Assembly: GCA_950022655.1 (NCBI GenBank)
Contig: OX465582.1
Span: 93,262,704-93,326,703, forward strand
DNA from: Alentia gelatinosa
Taxonomy: Eukaryota > Annelida > Polychaeta > Phyllodocida > Polynoidae
Direction of reading: 5' to 3'
Length of the DNA stretch: 64,000 nucleotides
Part shown: one piece after another, positions 44,476 through 55,625 of the stretch
How positions within the stretch are numbered: position 1 is the stretch's first letter
How the letters are laid out: each line of letters opens with the position of its first letter
Notes under the pieces: model-generated
Database searches by the model: none
The model's input: the letters and a program-made list of their open reading frames with translations, nothing else
Told to the model about the DNA's origin: nothing
Position numbers and translations under genes: made by a program

Positions 44476-44756
44476 ACATCCCAACAAGGGGAAAACCTTT
44501 TACTTCAATATATACATGCTTTATGAGTGTTGCAGCGGATAGTACACTGATGACGCCCACCGCCAAGCGCCTGTGGGCTTTATCTATTAGTCTGGCTTGA
44601 CAACGTGTCATTTCGCAATAGAACAACAAATCTAATGTTTCCACTAGGTTTTTCTCCATGAACAGTGTGCTAGAATAACATACATTAGACAGTCATGGTA
44701 AGATAAGATCGATAAGCTGGAAACCATGGGGTGTCGCAGTTATAGTGAGTTGTATG

Positions 44757-44865
44757 TGGCTGTTGGGCTTTCCTCTAGGCGTTGATTATATACACAATAA
44801 TAACTGATTTTGTGGCAGGTGGCCGCAATCTTCGAGTAGTTGACGCGTAGTACCTACGAGATTAA
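44757..44865. repeat. foldback hairpin G2, left half
   Basis: 'ACACAATAATAACTGATTTTG' and 'GAGTAGTTGACGCGTAGTA' match the left arm of G3 at 45800-45865. No complete right arm follows. Confidence 0.65.
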
Positions 44866-45058
44866 TAACTAATATCTTAATGAAACATCGATTCCAATTC
44901 ATATATCGGGCTTTATCTTAGCCTGGAATAAACGTCCATAGGCTTAGCATTACGAACTCGTTCTCAACAGGCTTGCGAGAACGGTTACCCGTTCTCAACG
45001 GGTGATTAAGAGATCAATATTTCCAGGATAAGGTAAAATCAGAAACATATTCGTGCAT

Positions 45059-45172
45059 GGTCTGAGTCCCTGTTCACCGTCTCGTTTGGAGTGCTTCAGA
45101 ATATTCACTCGGCTATCGCCTCGTTCATATAACTGCGCACTCCAAACTCGATGGCGAACGAGTACAGAGACC
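45059..45172. repeat. 114-bp foldback hairpin
   Basis: 'CGTCTCGTTTGGAGTGC' pairs with 'GCACTCCAAACTCGATGG', and 'GGTCTGAGTCCCTG' with the far end. The tip reads 'CACTCGGCTATCGCCTCGTTC', nearly the tip of F2/F3, although the arms are unrelated to F. Confidence 0.85.
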
Positions 45173-45544
45173 AAACACTCATCAGTTTCTTTCTTAATAT
45201 CACACCATAATTCCACAGCGCTGCCAAGCATGGTATTAATTCGGTTTACGCTATCATTTCCATGTTTTAGAAAGCAAACAATTGTATTATTGTGACTTCA
45301 AATGGTAAATATGATTAATCTGACTGATTATAAATGATTGCACGGTAATTGTAGAATTATTTTCAATTCATTGAGACACGTGTTTTACTACTATTATCAT
45401 AATATCAATTCTCATATGAAGTGTTACTCTCTCATTCTAATCTAATTCACTAAGGGACAGTGGACAGGATTAAAGGGAACCAGTGACCAACTCTTGGTAT
45501 TAATAAACTCTGCGTGTGGACTCCACCACACATGTGTACTACTA

Positions 45545-45715
45545 GAGGCAGGGGCTCGTTTGATCTTCTAGGATCGTACTTGAATATCCTTTTCTGTACC
45601 TCCTACAAGGGTTATCGTTTAATACTATTAAAGGCTGTTCGCTAAGACAGTATCAGCCATCCATAAGGTCGTCCATATGAGTTGAATATAGTTGACTCAC
45701 TTCATCCCTGGGCCT
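45545..45715 (+). repeat. dispersed repeat Q, copy Q1
   Basis: 'CTTTTCTGTACCTC.TACAAG', 'GCTAAGACAGTAT.AGCC' and 'ATAAGGTCGTCCA' are shared with 57525-57665, and the right part with 60654-60750. Confidence 0.7.
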
Positions 45716-45810
45716 CTGCGGCATATAGAAAAGGCATTAATAGTTATGATATAAATGTGGATTTTGGAGGAGGGCTCAACAGGCTGTTCTCTATTTGTTG
45801 ATTACATACA

Positions 45811-45950
45811 CAATAATGACTGGTTTTGTGTACGAGTGGCCGTAATCTCAGAGTAGTTGACGCGTAGTAATATCCGAGCGATTAGCGAGGATATTACGTC
45901 GTCAACTACGAGGAGTTTGATGACACTTGTACACAAATGCAGTCGTTATT
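45811..45950. repeat. 140-bp foldback hairpin G3
   Basis: 'CAATAATGACTGGTTTTGTG' pairs with 'CACAAATGCAGTCGTTATTG'. Inner arms 'AGTAGTTGACG' and 'CGTCAACTACG' match G1. The tip is 'ATCCGAGCGATTAGCGAGGAT'. Confidence 0.85.
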
Positions 45951-46625
45951 GTATTTATTACCCACCTACAATATTGATAACAAATTTATTGCAATTAAAA
46001 GGTTTCTGTAAGCCATTTAGTTCCAGACAACACAGCACTGTCAAGCGTGGCAGTAATTCGGTGTAGACTTACACTAATGATATAGTTCTCCATTAACCTG
46101 TGATTTTAGCATGTAAAACGTGAAACAGTGAGATCTGATGGTAAATGAGATTACTAGGACTAATTGTAAATAATTTATATTGAATGAATATCCATGAAAC
46201 TTGTTTCGGAGTAAATGATGATTTGACTTTCTCATGGATGCGACTTTTTTTTCCGCTAATCGCCTGCAGGAGATTCTGACATGCCAGAATCTCCGGGTAG
46301 CTGTTTCCAGGTGCTCTATGCATTTCCTATGGAGACGTATTTCGTGGGTAATAAAATGACAATACTCGATGATTTTCTGAACAGACGGCTGTAAACCAAG
46401 AGAGGTTGTATACGATGAATAATAAAAATGACATTCTGTATAACTAATTTTCTCAGACTCTAAAAGCAATGAGAGCCAGGGACCCAATCAGGAAAGCATA
46501 TAAAGAGGTTTAGAAAAACAGATAAAGATACAGAAAGAATGCGAGAGAGAAATATGAAAGGAAATAGAAAGCACCGTGGCAGGGAAGGAGGGAGAAAAGC
46601 AGGCATGAGGGATGGAAAGGCATGG
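45951..46625. other. no gene recognised
   Basis: The longest frame (46074-46487, minus, 137 residues) is basic and has no recognised motif. A purine-rich stretch ('GAAAG'/'GGGA' words) lies at 46495-46620. Confidence 0.4.
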
Positions 46626-46787
46626 TAGATTTTCTGTGTTCTCCAAATAGCCTATTTCTACTTTGTGTCAGCATTGTTTGGGTCCGTCGGTGGTTCCTGA
46701 CTGTAGACCGGTGACAGCCAATGGAAATAGGCTATTAGGAGAACACAAAAGGCTACACAGTGTTTGTCGGCCAATGGAAACAGGCCT
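46626..46787 (+). mobile_element. short family B variant with inner hairpin
   Basis: Same build as 27226-27421: 'TGTTCTCCAAATAGCCTATT' pairs with 'AATAGGCTATTAGGAGAACA', and the right end is 'GGCCAATGGAAACAGGCCT'. The outer left arm is lost. Confidence 0.7.
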
Positions 46788-47070
46788 TATGGCCTATTTT
46801 CACCTACTAACAAAATGATCAGTGATTTTAGGGAACCACTCGTTCTAGTATGCAAACATGGGCACTGTGATGCAAGTGCTAAAGACCTAAACAAAAGATC
46901 GGCAAAATTTATTTATCGATTAACAACTTGTGTTCCCACTCCTGAACTAGCGGTTCCAAACAAAATCAAATCCTGTTGAATCTGTTTATAGATTCGAATT
47001 CAAAAAAGGTATCTCAGTTTCCAACGAGCTTCCAGATTTTCTTCACATTATATTTCGTTGTCGTTCCTAT

Positions 47071-47723
47071 AGGACCTACTATATGTCTGCAATGGAATAT
47101 ATGTTTCTTGTGTCTTCTTTTTTTGACATAGATATACCTTTGCGATCTCTTATGGCGTATGTACGGTTCCACTGTTGCTAATATGTTTTATGTTGGTAAA
47201 GAATCGATTCCCCTATTCATTCTAATTGGTTCATTTATGTGTTGTTTCAGTCCTGTTACAGTTTCTAGATTTTGTGCGAAGTATCCACTAAATAAGCAAT
47301 AGTTGCCTGTGGGTTTTATCTGTTGGCTTGTAAACTACACCAATGATTGATCTTTTTTGTTCTCTTGGTTCTAAGTTAACCATAAGCATTCAATATTGTG
47401 TATGCTCGTGTTATATTGGGATACATCGCTACTTGTATTTATCATATCGCTTTTGACATAGATGCGCTTTCCCCATCTCCTACTTTTATTTCATATGTGA
47501 CCACATCCATATCTTGGGTCTTGCATAGCCTCATGATAATACTTTGCACCTGCGTCAGTTAGTCTTTTTGCGAAGTCGGGGTGTGGCTTAAATTTACACC
47601 CCTCTCATAAGATCTCACACTCTCTAGGTCGTATTCCCTACTCTCACTACGCTTTATGGAGAATAATTCTTGACGAAGTAGGCTTAGAGCCTTGAGAATC
47701 CACTGGCACACAATATAACCGCT
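47071..47723 (+). repeat. 653-bp tandem duplication, unit 1
   Basis: Every landmark recurs exactly 653 bp later in unit 2. I see only about four single-base differences (for example CATAGATA/CATAAATA, ATCGATT/ATTGATT). The last 139 bp is the left half of MITE K. Junctions share 'TAGG' microhomology. Confidence 0.97.
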
Positions 47724-48376
47724 AGGACCTACTATATGTCTGCAATGGAATATATGTTTCTTGTGTCTTCTTTTTTTGACATAAATATACCTTTGCGATC
47801 TCTTATGGCGTATGTACGGTTCCACTGTTGCTAATATGTTTTATGTTGGTAAAGAATTGATTCCCCTATTCATTCTAATTGGTTCATTTATGTGTTGTTT
47901 CAGTCCTGTTACAGTTTCTAGATTTTGTGCGAAGTATCCACTAAATAAGCAATAGTTGCCTGTGGGTTTTATCTGTTGGCTTGTAAACTACACCAATGAT
48001 TGATCTTTTTTGTTCTCTTGGTTCTAAGTTAACCATAAGCATTCAATATCGTGTATGCTCGTGTTATATTGGGATACATCGCTACTTGTATTTATCATAT
48101 CGCTTTTGACATAGATGCGCTTTCCCCATCTCCTACTTTTATTTCATATGTGACCACATCCATATCTTGGGTCTTGCATAGCCTCATGATAATACTTTGC
48201 ACCTGCGTCAGTTAGTCTTTTTGCGAAGTCGGGGTGTGGCTTAAATTTACACCCCTCTCATAAGATCTCACACTCTCTAGGTCGTATTCCCTACTCTCAC
48301 TACGCTCTATGGAGAATAATTCTTGACGAAGTAGGCTTAGAGCCTTGAGAATCCACTGGCACACAATATAACCGCT
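47724..48376 (+). repeat. 653-bp tandem duplication, unit 2
   Basis: Near-identical to unit 1. It continues without a break into the right half of MITE K, so this unit keeps the original junction. Either a very recent duplication or an assembly artefact. Confidence 0.97.
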
Positions 48377-48547
48377 AGGTGGCATCATTGAGATTATAGG
48401 AATTATTTGGTTGCATTGATGTATGTCTTTAGAACGGGAGGCAGGCTAGTTCGTTAAGAATTCCTCTCTCATAGAGCGCAGTGAGAACCATGTACAGAAT
48501 ATGACTTAGAGATTGTGAGATCTTATGAGAAGGGTGGAATTTAAGCC
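48238..48547. mobile_element. family K MITE, intact copy K1
   Basis: 310 bp with inverted ends 'GGCTTAAATTTACACCCCTC' and 'AAGGGTGGAATTTAAGCC'. The ends continue as 'CATAAGATCTCACACTCTCT' and its inverse. A left half is repeated at 47585-47723 by the tandem duplication. A shorter copy lies at 59268-59460. Confidence 0.85.
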
Positions 48548-49309
48548 ATACTAGATCTTTCAGAATATTTTTTTCCTTATTTTACAATGGCCTCACTTAG
48601 TTACTCCTCTGGCCAATGACTTTACTTTGTAGGGGTTGCCCCCACTCCTAGCTAGACTAGTCCTGATCTAATCGGGGAGCACCTTGGCCAATTTGATTGT
48701 GTACAATTGATCTACAGACCATTGTACCCAGTTCTTCATTGTACCTTCAATCCCTTTAAGTTAATGTCCTTTTCCCCTTCGCTCTTGCAAAGGAAAAGCT
48801 TTTATGTACCTCTTTTTGGTTTCATAAAGTCTTAATCAGTGAGATTATTTGCTTTTGCGAATCTACATCTTTTAAGTTTGATTTCACACCAAATTACTCA
48901 GATTTCAGCTGACGTGTTTGAAATACAAGTTGTATAGGCCTATTAATTTTTACCCCAGCCCTGTTGTCTCGTTGTTTGCCTAATCTGTCAGTTCCATTTG
49001 TTAGGGAGCATTTCTTCAATAAGGTCCCGCAACAATTTTCTCATTTTCTGATTCCACTAACCCTCTTACAATTACAGTGGGACATTTCTTTCTCTCTTTC
49101 ACTTTTTTTTTTTTTTTTTAGTTCTGAGATTTCCGCTTTCAGATCTTGAACCCTCAACGAGTTTTCTATTTCAGAGTCAAGTGCTTTTTTATCAGCGATG
49201 AAATTGATCACCTTGTCGTTTCTAGTTGTTTTATTACCTGACTGTCGTTGTCCCGTTCTTCTCTTAGTTTAACACTCTTCTGGTTGATTATTAAAGAGTC
49301 AATAATATT
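48548..49309. other. no gene recognised
   Basis: A T17-type run lies at 49103-49120. The rest is unassigned. Confidence 0.4.
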
Positions 49310-49454
49310 AGGAAACGTCCTTACTGTGGACGAAACGGTTCCTGTTTGCGGTCAGTCGTCAATTTCATACTGCCTGACGCCATAGGCGTCAGGCAGTATG
49401 CAATCAATGACTGACCAAGAAGAGAAACCTTTTCGTCCACAGTAAGGATGTTTG
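49310..49454. repeat. 145-bp foldback hairpin
   Basis: 'CGTCCTTACTGTGGACGAAA' pairs with 'TTTTCGTCCACAGTAAGGAT'. The inner 'CATACTGCCTGACGCC' and 'GGCGTCAGGCAGTATG' form a perfect apex with loop AT. Confidence 0.88.
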
Positions 49455-50450
49455 CTTATTCTTATAATATGCCTTAGGTCAATAAAAAAAGACCATTTAA
49501 TGACTTGCTAAGTCATGCTCATAGCGCACACCAACATTATCATTACTGCACCCCTAGCAGCGGGCAGTATTTCATAGACATTCGCACACAGGTATATAGT
49601 AATAGTATATTTGTACTTGTGCCCCACTGGCATGTCTCCCTCTTGTGATCACCGTGTCAGCATTATCTTTGAGGATCCTAGTCTGGGAGCCAGAAGAGTA
49701 TACCCTGATTTGGCATCAAGACGATGCATGATGATGAAAACCAGCCACAATGTATATGGCTGACATCCACGCCCCTTTGTTAACCACTACTTGTAACGCA
49801 AATCGAGAAGGATCTATGTAAGAAAAAAAACAAGGTTAATAAAGAAATTCTTTAAAAAAAATAAAAAATTCCTTGAATCAATGAACGAATATAGATAGGA
49901 TTATATTGTTGTCATTGCTTAAGAAACCTATTAATTTTGAGCTCAGTGATATATTCTGTGTATTTGACACTTTTTTAATTTTTAAAAATTAAATCTTTCT
50001 GGACCATGACCTATTTAAATTGAATAGTTAGATCATATAGTAGAATTATATAAAATAGGTAGCTATAGAAAAAATTCTTTAAAAGGAACCACAAGGAAAT
50101 ATCATAAAAGGCCTTCATGTGGCTTTCTCATATGTATTTTGGTAATAAAGCGAGAATTTCATGTCCACACATTCTCCGATAAACTGTCATTTTTTCTAAA
50201 TAGTTGTCGATACATATTTTTATTATTATGGATCTCTGTGTTTGTGTATCCCGTTTCCACAAGCTAGTAGAGTTAACCCATTCATGTCTTGAGGCATCAC
50301 CATGCCGAATTGACTGATGTCATAAGGCATCATTTTCCTAGTTTGAGTTTCAAGATGGTCCATGTTCCATTAGATGCTGCAGCTGTTCAGCAGCGATAAT
50401 GAGCTGAAAATGTCAAGGTGGAAGTCATTCTAAGAATATGATACCATCTG
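49455..50450. other. no gene recognised
   Basis: Very AT-rich, with A-rich patches around 49826-49870. No repeat family recognised. Confidence 0.4.
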
Positions 50451-50925
50451 GGACCTGTTTCACTAGTTTTGTGACCTGATGTCTAGATGGCATCTGTGAC
50501 ACCATACAGACAGATTGGGGTTGACTAGTTTTGTGACAACACAAGTAGCTGCCCTTAGGACAAGACAGACCCCAAACACGGTGTGTCCGGTTTCATAAGA
50601 ATTAGACACTAGACTTTGTTTTATCCTTTCTTACTTGCACTGTTGGTGCCGCTTATCATGTCTGTCTAAAGCCGGAGACACACCAAACGAGAAACGCAGC
50701 GAGTTCCGTAATCGCCAACACAAAATGGCCTACATGTGAGCTATTATTTCATATTTAACCTAATTATTGCTTCCAAGATGCTAAATTATAGGCAGGAGAT
50801 ATTCCTATGAAATAATATCTCACATACAGGCCAATTGGTGTTGGCGATTCCAGAGATCGCTGCCTTCACTCGCTTGGTGTGTCCCCGGTTTAACATTTTT
50901 GTCACAAAACTAGTGAAACAGGTCC
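50451..50925 (+). mobile_element. family J MITE, copy J1, interrupted by C3
   Basis: Terminal inverted repeats 'GGACCTGTTTCACTAGTTTT' and 'AAAACTAGTGAAACAGGTCC'. Internal words 'CACTGTTGGTGCCGCTT' and 'TTCATAAGAA.TAGA' match J2 and J3. Family C copy C3 sits at 50670-50890. Confidence 0.85.
50670..50890. mobile_element. family C MITE, copy C3, nested in J1
   Basis: Ends 'GCCGGAGACACACCAAACGA' and 'GCTTGGTGTGTCCCCGGTT'. J3 gives the empty site ('TCTGTCTAACACTTTCGTCA' in reverse). Comparison shows TAA duplicated on both sides (50667-50669 and 50891-50893). Confidence 0.88.
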
Positions 50926-51105
50926 CTGTAGTAATAGCAATGACATAGATTGTATATATGCTCAGATATGTCTTAGTGTTGTAATTTACAGACATGTCTA
51001 TCATATTCACATTATGTTGCTTTATTCTATTTATCACAATGCTCTGGTCATACATATTTGTCAGTACTATATTTGTACATACACGGGTGTCTATAACCAT
51101 GTTAA

Positions 51106-51383
51106 GGCCTGGCATCCACCTACAACGATAGAAATTTAGACCTACCGATATGGCACCGATACAAAAAGCAAATATCGGTGACATATCGGGAATATGCAAA
51201 ATCGTAGACATATGTCTAGACATGCCAATCCACCACGCATTGTATGGGTTTTTTATCGGTGTCTAATTGCAGAAACGTGGTCAACTGCCTCGATATTAGG
51301 TGACCTTCCGACGCGATTTTTTTATCGGGAGGTGCATCGTAGACCATATCGGAGCCATATCGTAGTAGGTGGACGCCAGGTCT
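51106..51383. mobile_element. family A MITE, copy A4
   Basis: Starts 'GGCCTGGCATCCACCTACAA' and ends 'GTAGGTGGACGCCAGGTCT', with TAA at 51103-51105 and 51384-51386. The interior aligns with A1. Confidence 0.88.
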
Positions 51384-51386
51384 TAA

Positions 51387-53199
51387 CCATTCCTGGTGGG
51401 TTGCTTGCAGCAGTCATACCCAACATGGAGTTGTCCTATTACACTAATTCCATATAAGGAATACAGTAGACCGAGTAGCCAATGACTGCATTCGCAGCAA
51501 ACCCCAACCTTCACCCTGACCTTCTTATATAATATTTTCTCGCACCTTGGGACGGCTCTGCAGTTGAGAGTTGACCTCGAATCTTAGGGGCCACAACCAT
51601 CCTCTACATGTAGGGTCGGGTACTAAAGTCAGTATAGATATCGCTAGTGATGGGACACCAAAGACTGATTATGAAATTTTGATAACCTTATCACATGATA
51701 TCACACATGATATTTGATATAATGTACTTTTAAGTGACGTCATGAAGATGTATGTATAAGAGAGGTACTACCGAGGTGCCGTGTCTAGGGGCTGTTGGTG
51801 ACCCAGTGTGGGACAGCCACTAGTCGACAGACATTAGATCAGGTTATCCCAGAGGACAGATTTTTCCAGCTAAAAGCTGCACGCCTGGAGAAAGTGTTTG
51901 GCTCACCGATTGCTGCAAACTGGGATATTGTAAGGATTACACTGTGAGTTTTATAATATGATACGAGTAGTAACAGCTACTGGATCTTCACCAACTACAT
52001 TCAACTGTGGCAATTATGTGTAAACTATTGAGAATTTACATGGTGAATGATAAAAAGAAAACATACCTTGCGTTTGTATCTGTAAATGAATACTCAATGT
52101 TTCCAGAAATGGGCCATCCATAAAGTAAGCAATATTCCTGAAAATTCTTAAAATTCCTGACAATTCTGACCACATCCATCCTCCTCTCACTCATAAACGA
52201 AGGAAGGAAGGAGCATATATGCAAAATGTCCAAATGTTTTGACCCCACCACCACCTGAACCCCTCTCAATGTGCACGTACTTTTATTATACACCAGTCTC
52301 CAACAGTCTAACAATTACTAACGTTGCTCTGTATATATGCACTCATACATGCAGCCTGGTTTACTATAAAATCATCGATGGACCAGTATAAGTATATAAT
52401 GCCTGCATTGAAGCACAAAATACCCGATTTGAGGGACAAATTGCCTGCTTTGAAGCACGTAGAGGTCCTGTTGGCATGGAGCACACTGACTACCTGAGTA
52501 TGAATGTCACTTACCGGGACCTGATATGCCAAGTATGATGTAGGTTAATGACATAGTAAACATGTCAAAGTCCACTGCCGATGTTCAACGTGTTCAGTAT
52601 AACAGTGTGCATAGTTTAAACTGTATAGGGAGTAGCAGTACGCATGTGTAAGATAATTGACAATTACTTATAATTTAGCGGCCGTGCTGCATTCGGTGAA
52701 AAATCAAACCTTTTTTTGTCCAGCCATTCTAGTCGCTTGGTAAGCGTTCGTTAAACAACTTCATAGTGTACTTATCGTCTATGACAGGATGTGTTGGCTT
52801 ACTGCCTTTCTAAGGTGAATAGGGATGAAATAAATGAGCTTTATGTGGTAGGGCGTGGGAGTTTTACAGTTATCAGTGTGATTAACTGACATATCAGGAT
52901 GATAAATGAGTACTTTCATTTTTTCTGCCTATGTGTGCGATATTTATGCATGGGTTTTCATTAGACCCATGATTTTAAATTATACTAATCGACGGTTCGA
53001 CATAGTTAACATACCTGAGCTGCTATGGGCTCGTATCATGTATTGGTGTTTGATCTTACTGAACCACTTTGTGGGTTATTTACTTTTCAGTATCTTTTGA
53101 ATGATTCTCGCGTTTAGAGGGCTCATACATTTGGAAGTAGGTCATTCCAGAGCTTTGCTGACCTATATTGGACACCTTTCGTATATTTGGTACAATCTG
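51387..53199. other. no gene recognised
   Basis: About 1.8 kb without repeat families or convincing frames. Confidence 0.4.
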
Positions 53200-53213
53200 G
53201 TTTACTGATTTTT
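53200..53213. repeat. target-site duplication, left copy
   Basis: 'GTTTACTGATTTTT' directly left of the LINE. The identical word is at 55145-55158. Confidence 0.85.
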
Positions 53214-55144
53214 GTAAAAAAAAAATTTAATAGAGCACAGCATTGATTTTCCAGTATACAGCATACAGTACATTGCATTATTTCCTTGTTGTCTTGTTCT
53301 CATATCTATCTGACTGTACACTTGTAGCAGTCTCTTACACACATCTTTCGTCTTGCTCCCTTTTTTGGATATTTTAACTTTATAATTACATGGTCACCTG
53401 GTATACCTCTACCCCTTACTGGACTACAACCTTCAGGTCTTCCTATTCTAGATTGCCACCATTTTTCCAATCTACTACACTGCTGATTCTCCATATATTT
53501 ATCAGTCATTCAATATTTGATTTTCAGGAATATTCTATCTGTTCTCGTTAGTCTCCTTCTCCTTGGGTGACATCTTCTGTTTTCCTCTTCATCATGCTTT
53601 TCCACCTCCTGCTCTCTTCAATATAGGCATATTATTCCATAGATTATCTTAATTCTTGTCAGTCCCTTTCCTCTGGTTCTTAGATACTACGTCACACAAT
53701 CAAGTAGTCCAACCACCCGTCTCATTTCTGGAGGTAACATATATACAAAAAATTATTCATAACAATTACCATACTAACTGAGTGCTTTCCCAAACCATTA
53801 CCTTCATAAGCACAACCCTTACACCAAGAACAAACAACAATAGACAAACAGGACCAATAACAAGGACATAACACTTGGAGAGCCTTTTAGCAGCACCAGA
53901 TTACAAACTCTTCCATATATGAGAAAGATGATGAAATTTATACATTTTGTTTTCCAAATAACATGTCTGCCTTTCCACCGATAGCTTATATTTCAGTTCC
54001 CTCAGGAACTGCAACCAGTCCTTTGCGTAAAAAAGTCTTTGGCGGTGTATAAATGCCTTAGCATACAGAACAACATAATTCATCATTTTTATTTTATGAC
54101 CTTGTCCCTGAATTCCTAATAAGATATCCTTCGCTCTTATCATGAACATATCTTCACCATATATAACAGCAATCCCTTTCTTAGTTGTACCCCAAAACTC
54201 CCGAACATAATGGCACTCAATGAAGAAGTGTTGGATATCATCCCTTCTATAACAGAAATTACATTCCTCAGATGACACTATTTTCCGTTTGGATAAATAA
54301 ACATTACATGTTATTGTTTTGTTCATGATGCGATATTGCAGAGACTGAATTTTAGTTTCTCGTGTAGTTAAATAAGGCAATTTACTCCATATCTTCCACT
54401 CCCTTGCTCTCATGTCTACCTCTGGGCACACATCCCCCCATCTTCTCTTAGCACTTGGAATCAAAGATTTCCTATCAATAATATAATTGTACAAAAATTT
54501 ACTTGGATTTTCTCCTGGTATCTGAATTAATAACCTCTTTCTTTCATCGATCTCCCCCCCTACCTCCAAAATCTGCAGTCCTGGTATCGCTGACCTCATC
54601 GTGAACATATCCAAAAATGTGATATGAGTTCCATACCTGTCATTAATTTCCTAGTATAACTCCCCCTTTCTTACACATGTCCTTTATATGAAAAACCCCA
54701 GCTCTTTTCAAATGAGCCTCAGTACTTTGCTGTACTGCCGGCCTTATAAAAATATTATCCCAAATGGCTTCATTGATAAATACCTTATCCTCCCTAGGTT
54801 GTATATTATATATCTCTTCCCATTCTTTAAGCACCTGATTATAGAATGTACCACGTTCTTGCCTCTTTGACCTAACATTTTTACATAAGAAAAACCGGAA
54901 CATCCCATCTTCTACCTTTAGGAATTCCTTGAAGAGAAACGTCCAATTACTACCTTCATCAAATACCAGCCTCTTCACCCATTGCACTCTCGAGGCTTTA
55001 ACCATTGCTTCAAGGTCCAGTAATTTCAGACCTCCGTCTTCAATATTTTGGATGATAGTATTATAAGCAATTTTTGCAGCACCACCTGACCACATGTAGG
55101 ATATTACAATATCTTTAAACCTCTTACTCACGATTTCAGGAGTA
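53214..55144 (-). mobile_element. 5'-truncated L1/Tx1-like LINE copy
   Basis: A 1.93-kb insertion bounded by 14-bp direct repeats. It runs on the minus strand, with the C-terminal end of ORF2 at the right and about 690 bp of 3' non-coding DNA at the left. The 3' end reads as a T-rich rather than poly(A) tail. The 5' end is cut inside ORF2, as usual for target-primed reverse transcription. No endonuclease or RT catalytic core remains. Confidence 0.82.
53901..55140 (-). pseudogene. LINE ORF2 C-terminal region with one frameshift
   Basis: The first frame (from 55131, about 162 residues) has 'FKDIVISYMWSGGAAKIAYN' and 'EDGGLKLLDLEAMVKASRVQ', the post-RT region of L1-clade ORF2 proteins. It hits a stop at 54643-54645. 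Reading resumes one frame over just upstream of 54614 and continues about 237 residues to 53901, including 'ECNFCYRRDDIQHFFIECHY', a C-x2-C...H-x4-C zinc-knuckle region typical of the zf-RVT end domain. A single indel near 54645-54652 explains the break. Otherwise the frame is well preserved, so the copy is not very old. Confidence 0.8.
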
Positions 55145-55158
55145 GTTTACTGATTTTT
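55145..55158. repeat. target-site duplication, right copy
   Basis: 'GTTTACTGATTTTT', identical to 53200-53213. Confidence 0.85.
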
Positions 55159-55439
55159 AATAATTTTTGGTCATGTGCCCTCGTATGGATATTGCGCGCG
55201 TCTATCTGGTTATGACTCAACTGACTCAGTCAGTTAATCAAACAATTGCCCTAATTAGCTAATCAATTTATTCATCACGTGATCTATTATCTACTTCATT
55301 CAGTTTCTAGCACTCACCTGTATTGTACGATTTTCGTTACCCAACCCATCCACCCCTTATTTTATATAGCTCTACTTTTATATTACCCCTCTTCGTATGG
55401 CTCACAACTTGTAAATCTTTATACTTACACATGTATTTG

Positions 55440-55625
55440 AAATGTACTTATTCTGTATCTATTAACTTGTTTTATAAATTCATCACCTGAAGAAGCACAT
55501 TGAACATGTGCGAAACGTCGTGATTTTCTTTGATACTACTATGTATCATCTTGGCCAATAATAAGATCTATCAACAAGAATTACTGTGTCTGTTTTTTTG
55601 TGAGTTTACCTTCATTACATGTTTT
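55440..55625 (+). mobile_element. Penelope-like terminal-repeat fragment (probable)
   Basis: 'ACCTGAAGAAG' followed by a short stem and 'CGAAACGTCG', then 'GTGATTTTCTTTGATACTAC' and later 'CAATAATAAGATC' and 'GTGTCTGTTTTTTTGTGAG', resembles the pseudo-LTR of Penelope-like retroelements. No RT or GIY-YIG coding sequence is attached, so this would be a solo terminal piece. Confidence 0.5.
55487..55516 (+). ncRNA. hammerhead-ribozyme-like core
   Basis: 'CTGAAGA' (fits CUGANGA), one extra A, a perfect 6-bp stem 'GCACAT'/'ATGTGC' with a 5-base loop, then 'GAAAC' followed by 'GTC'. Penelope-like elements are known to carry minimal hammerhead motifs of this layout. Stem III would be very short and stem I is not evident, so activity as a monomer is doubtful. 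Confidence 0.4.

Noticed and set aside
46074..46487. 137-residue minus frame
   Set aside because: No recognisable motif, no copy elsewhere in the window, and AT-rich codon use like the surrounding non-coding DNA.
53306..53509. 67-residue minus frame as a gene
   Set aside because: Lies in the 3' non-coding part of the LINE copy and has no motif.
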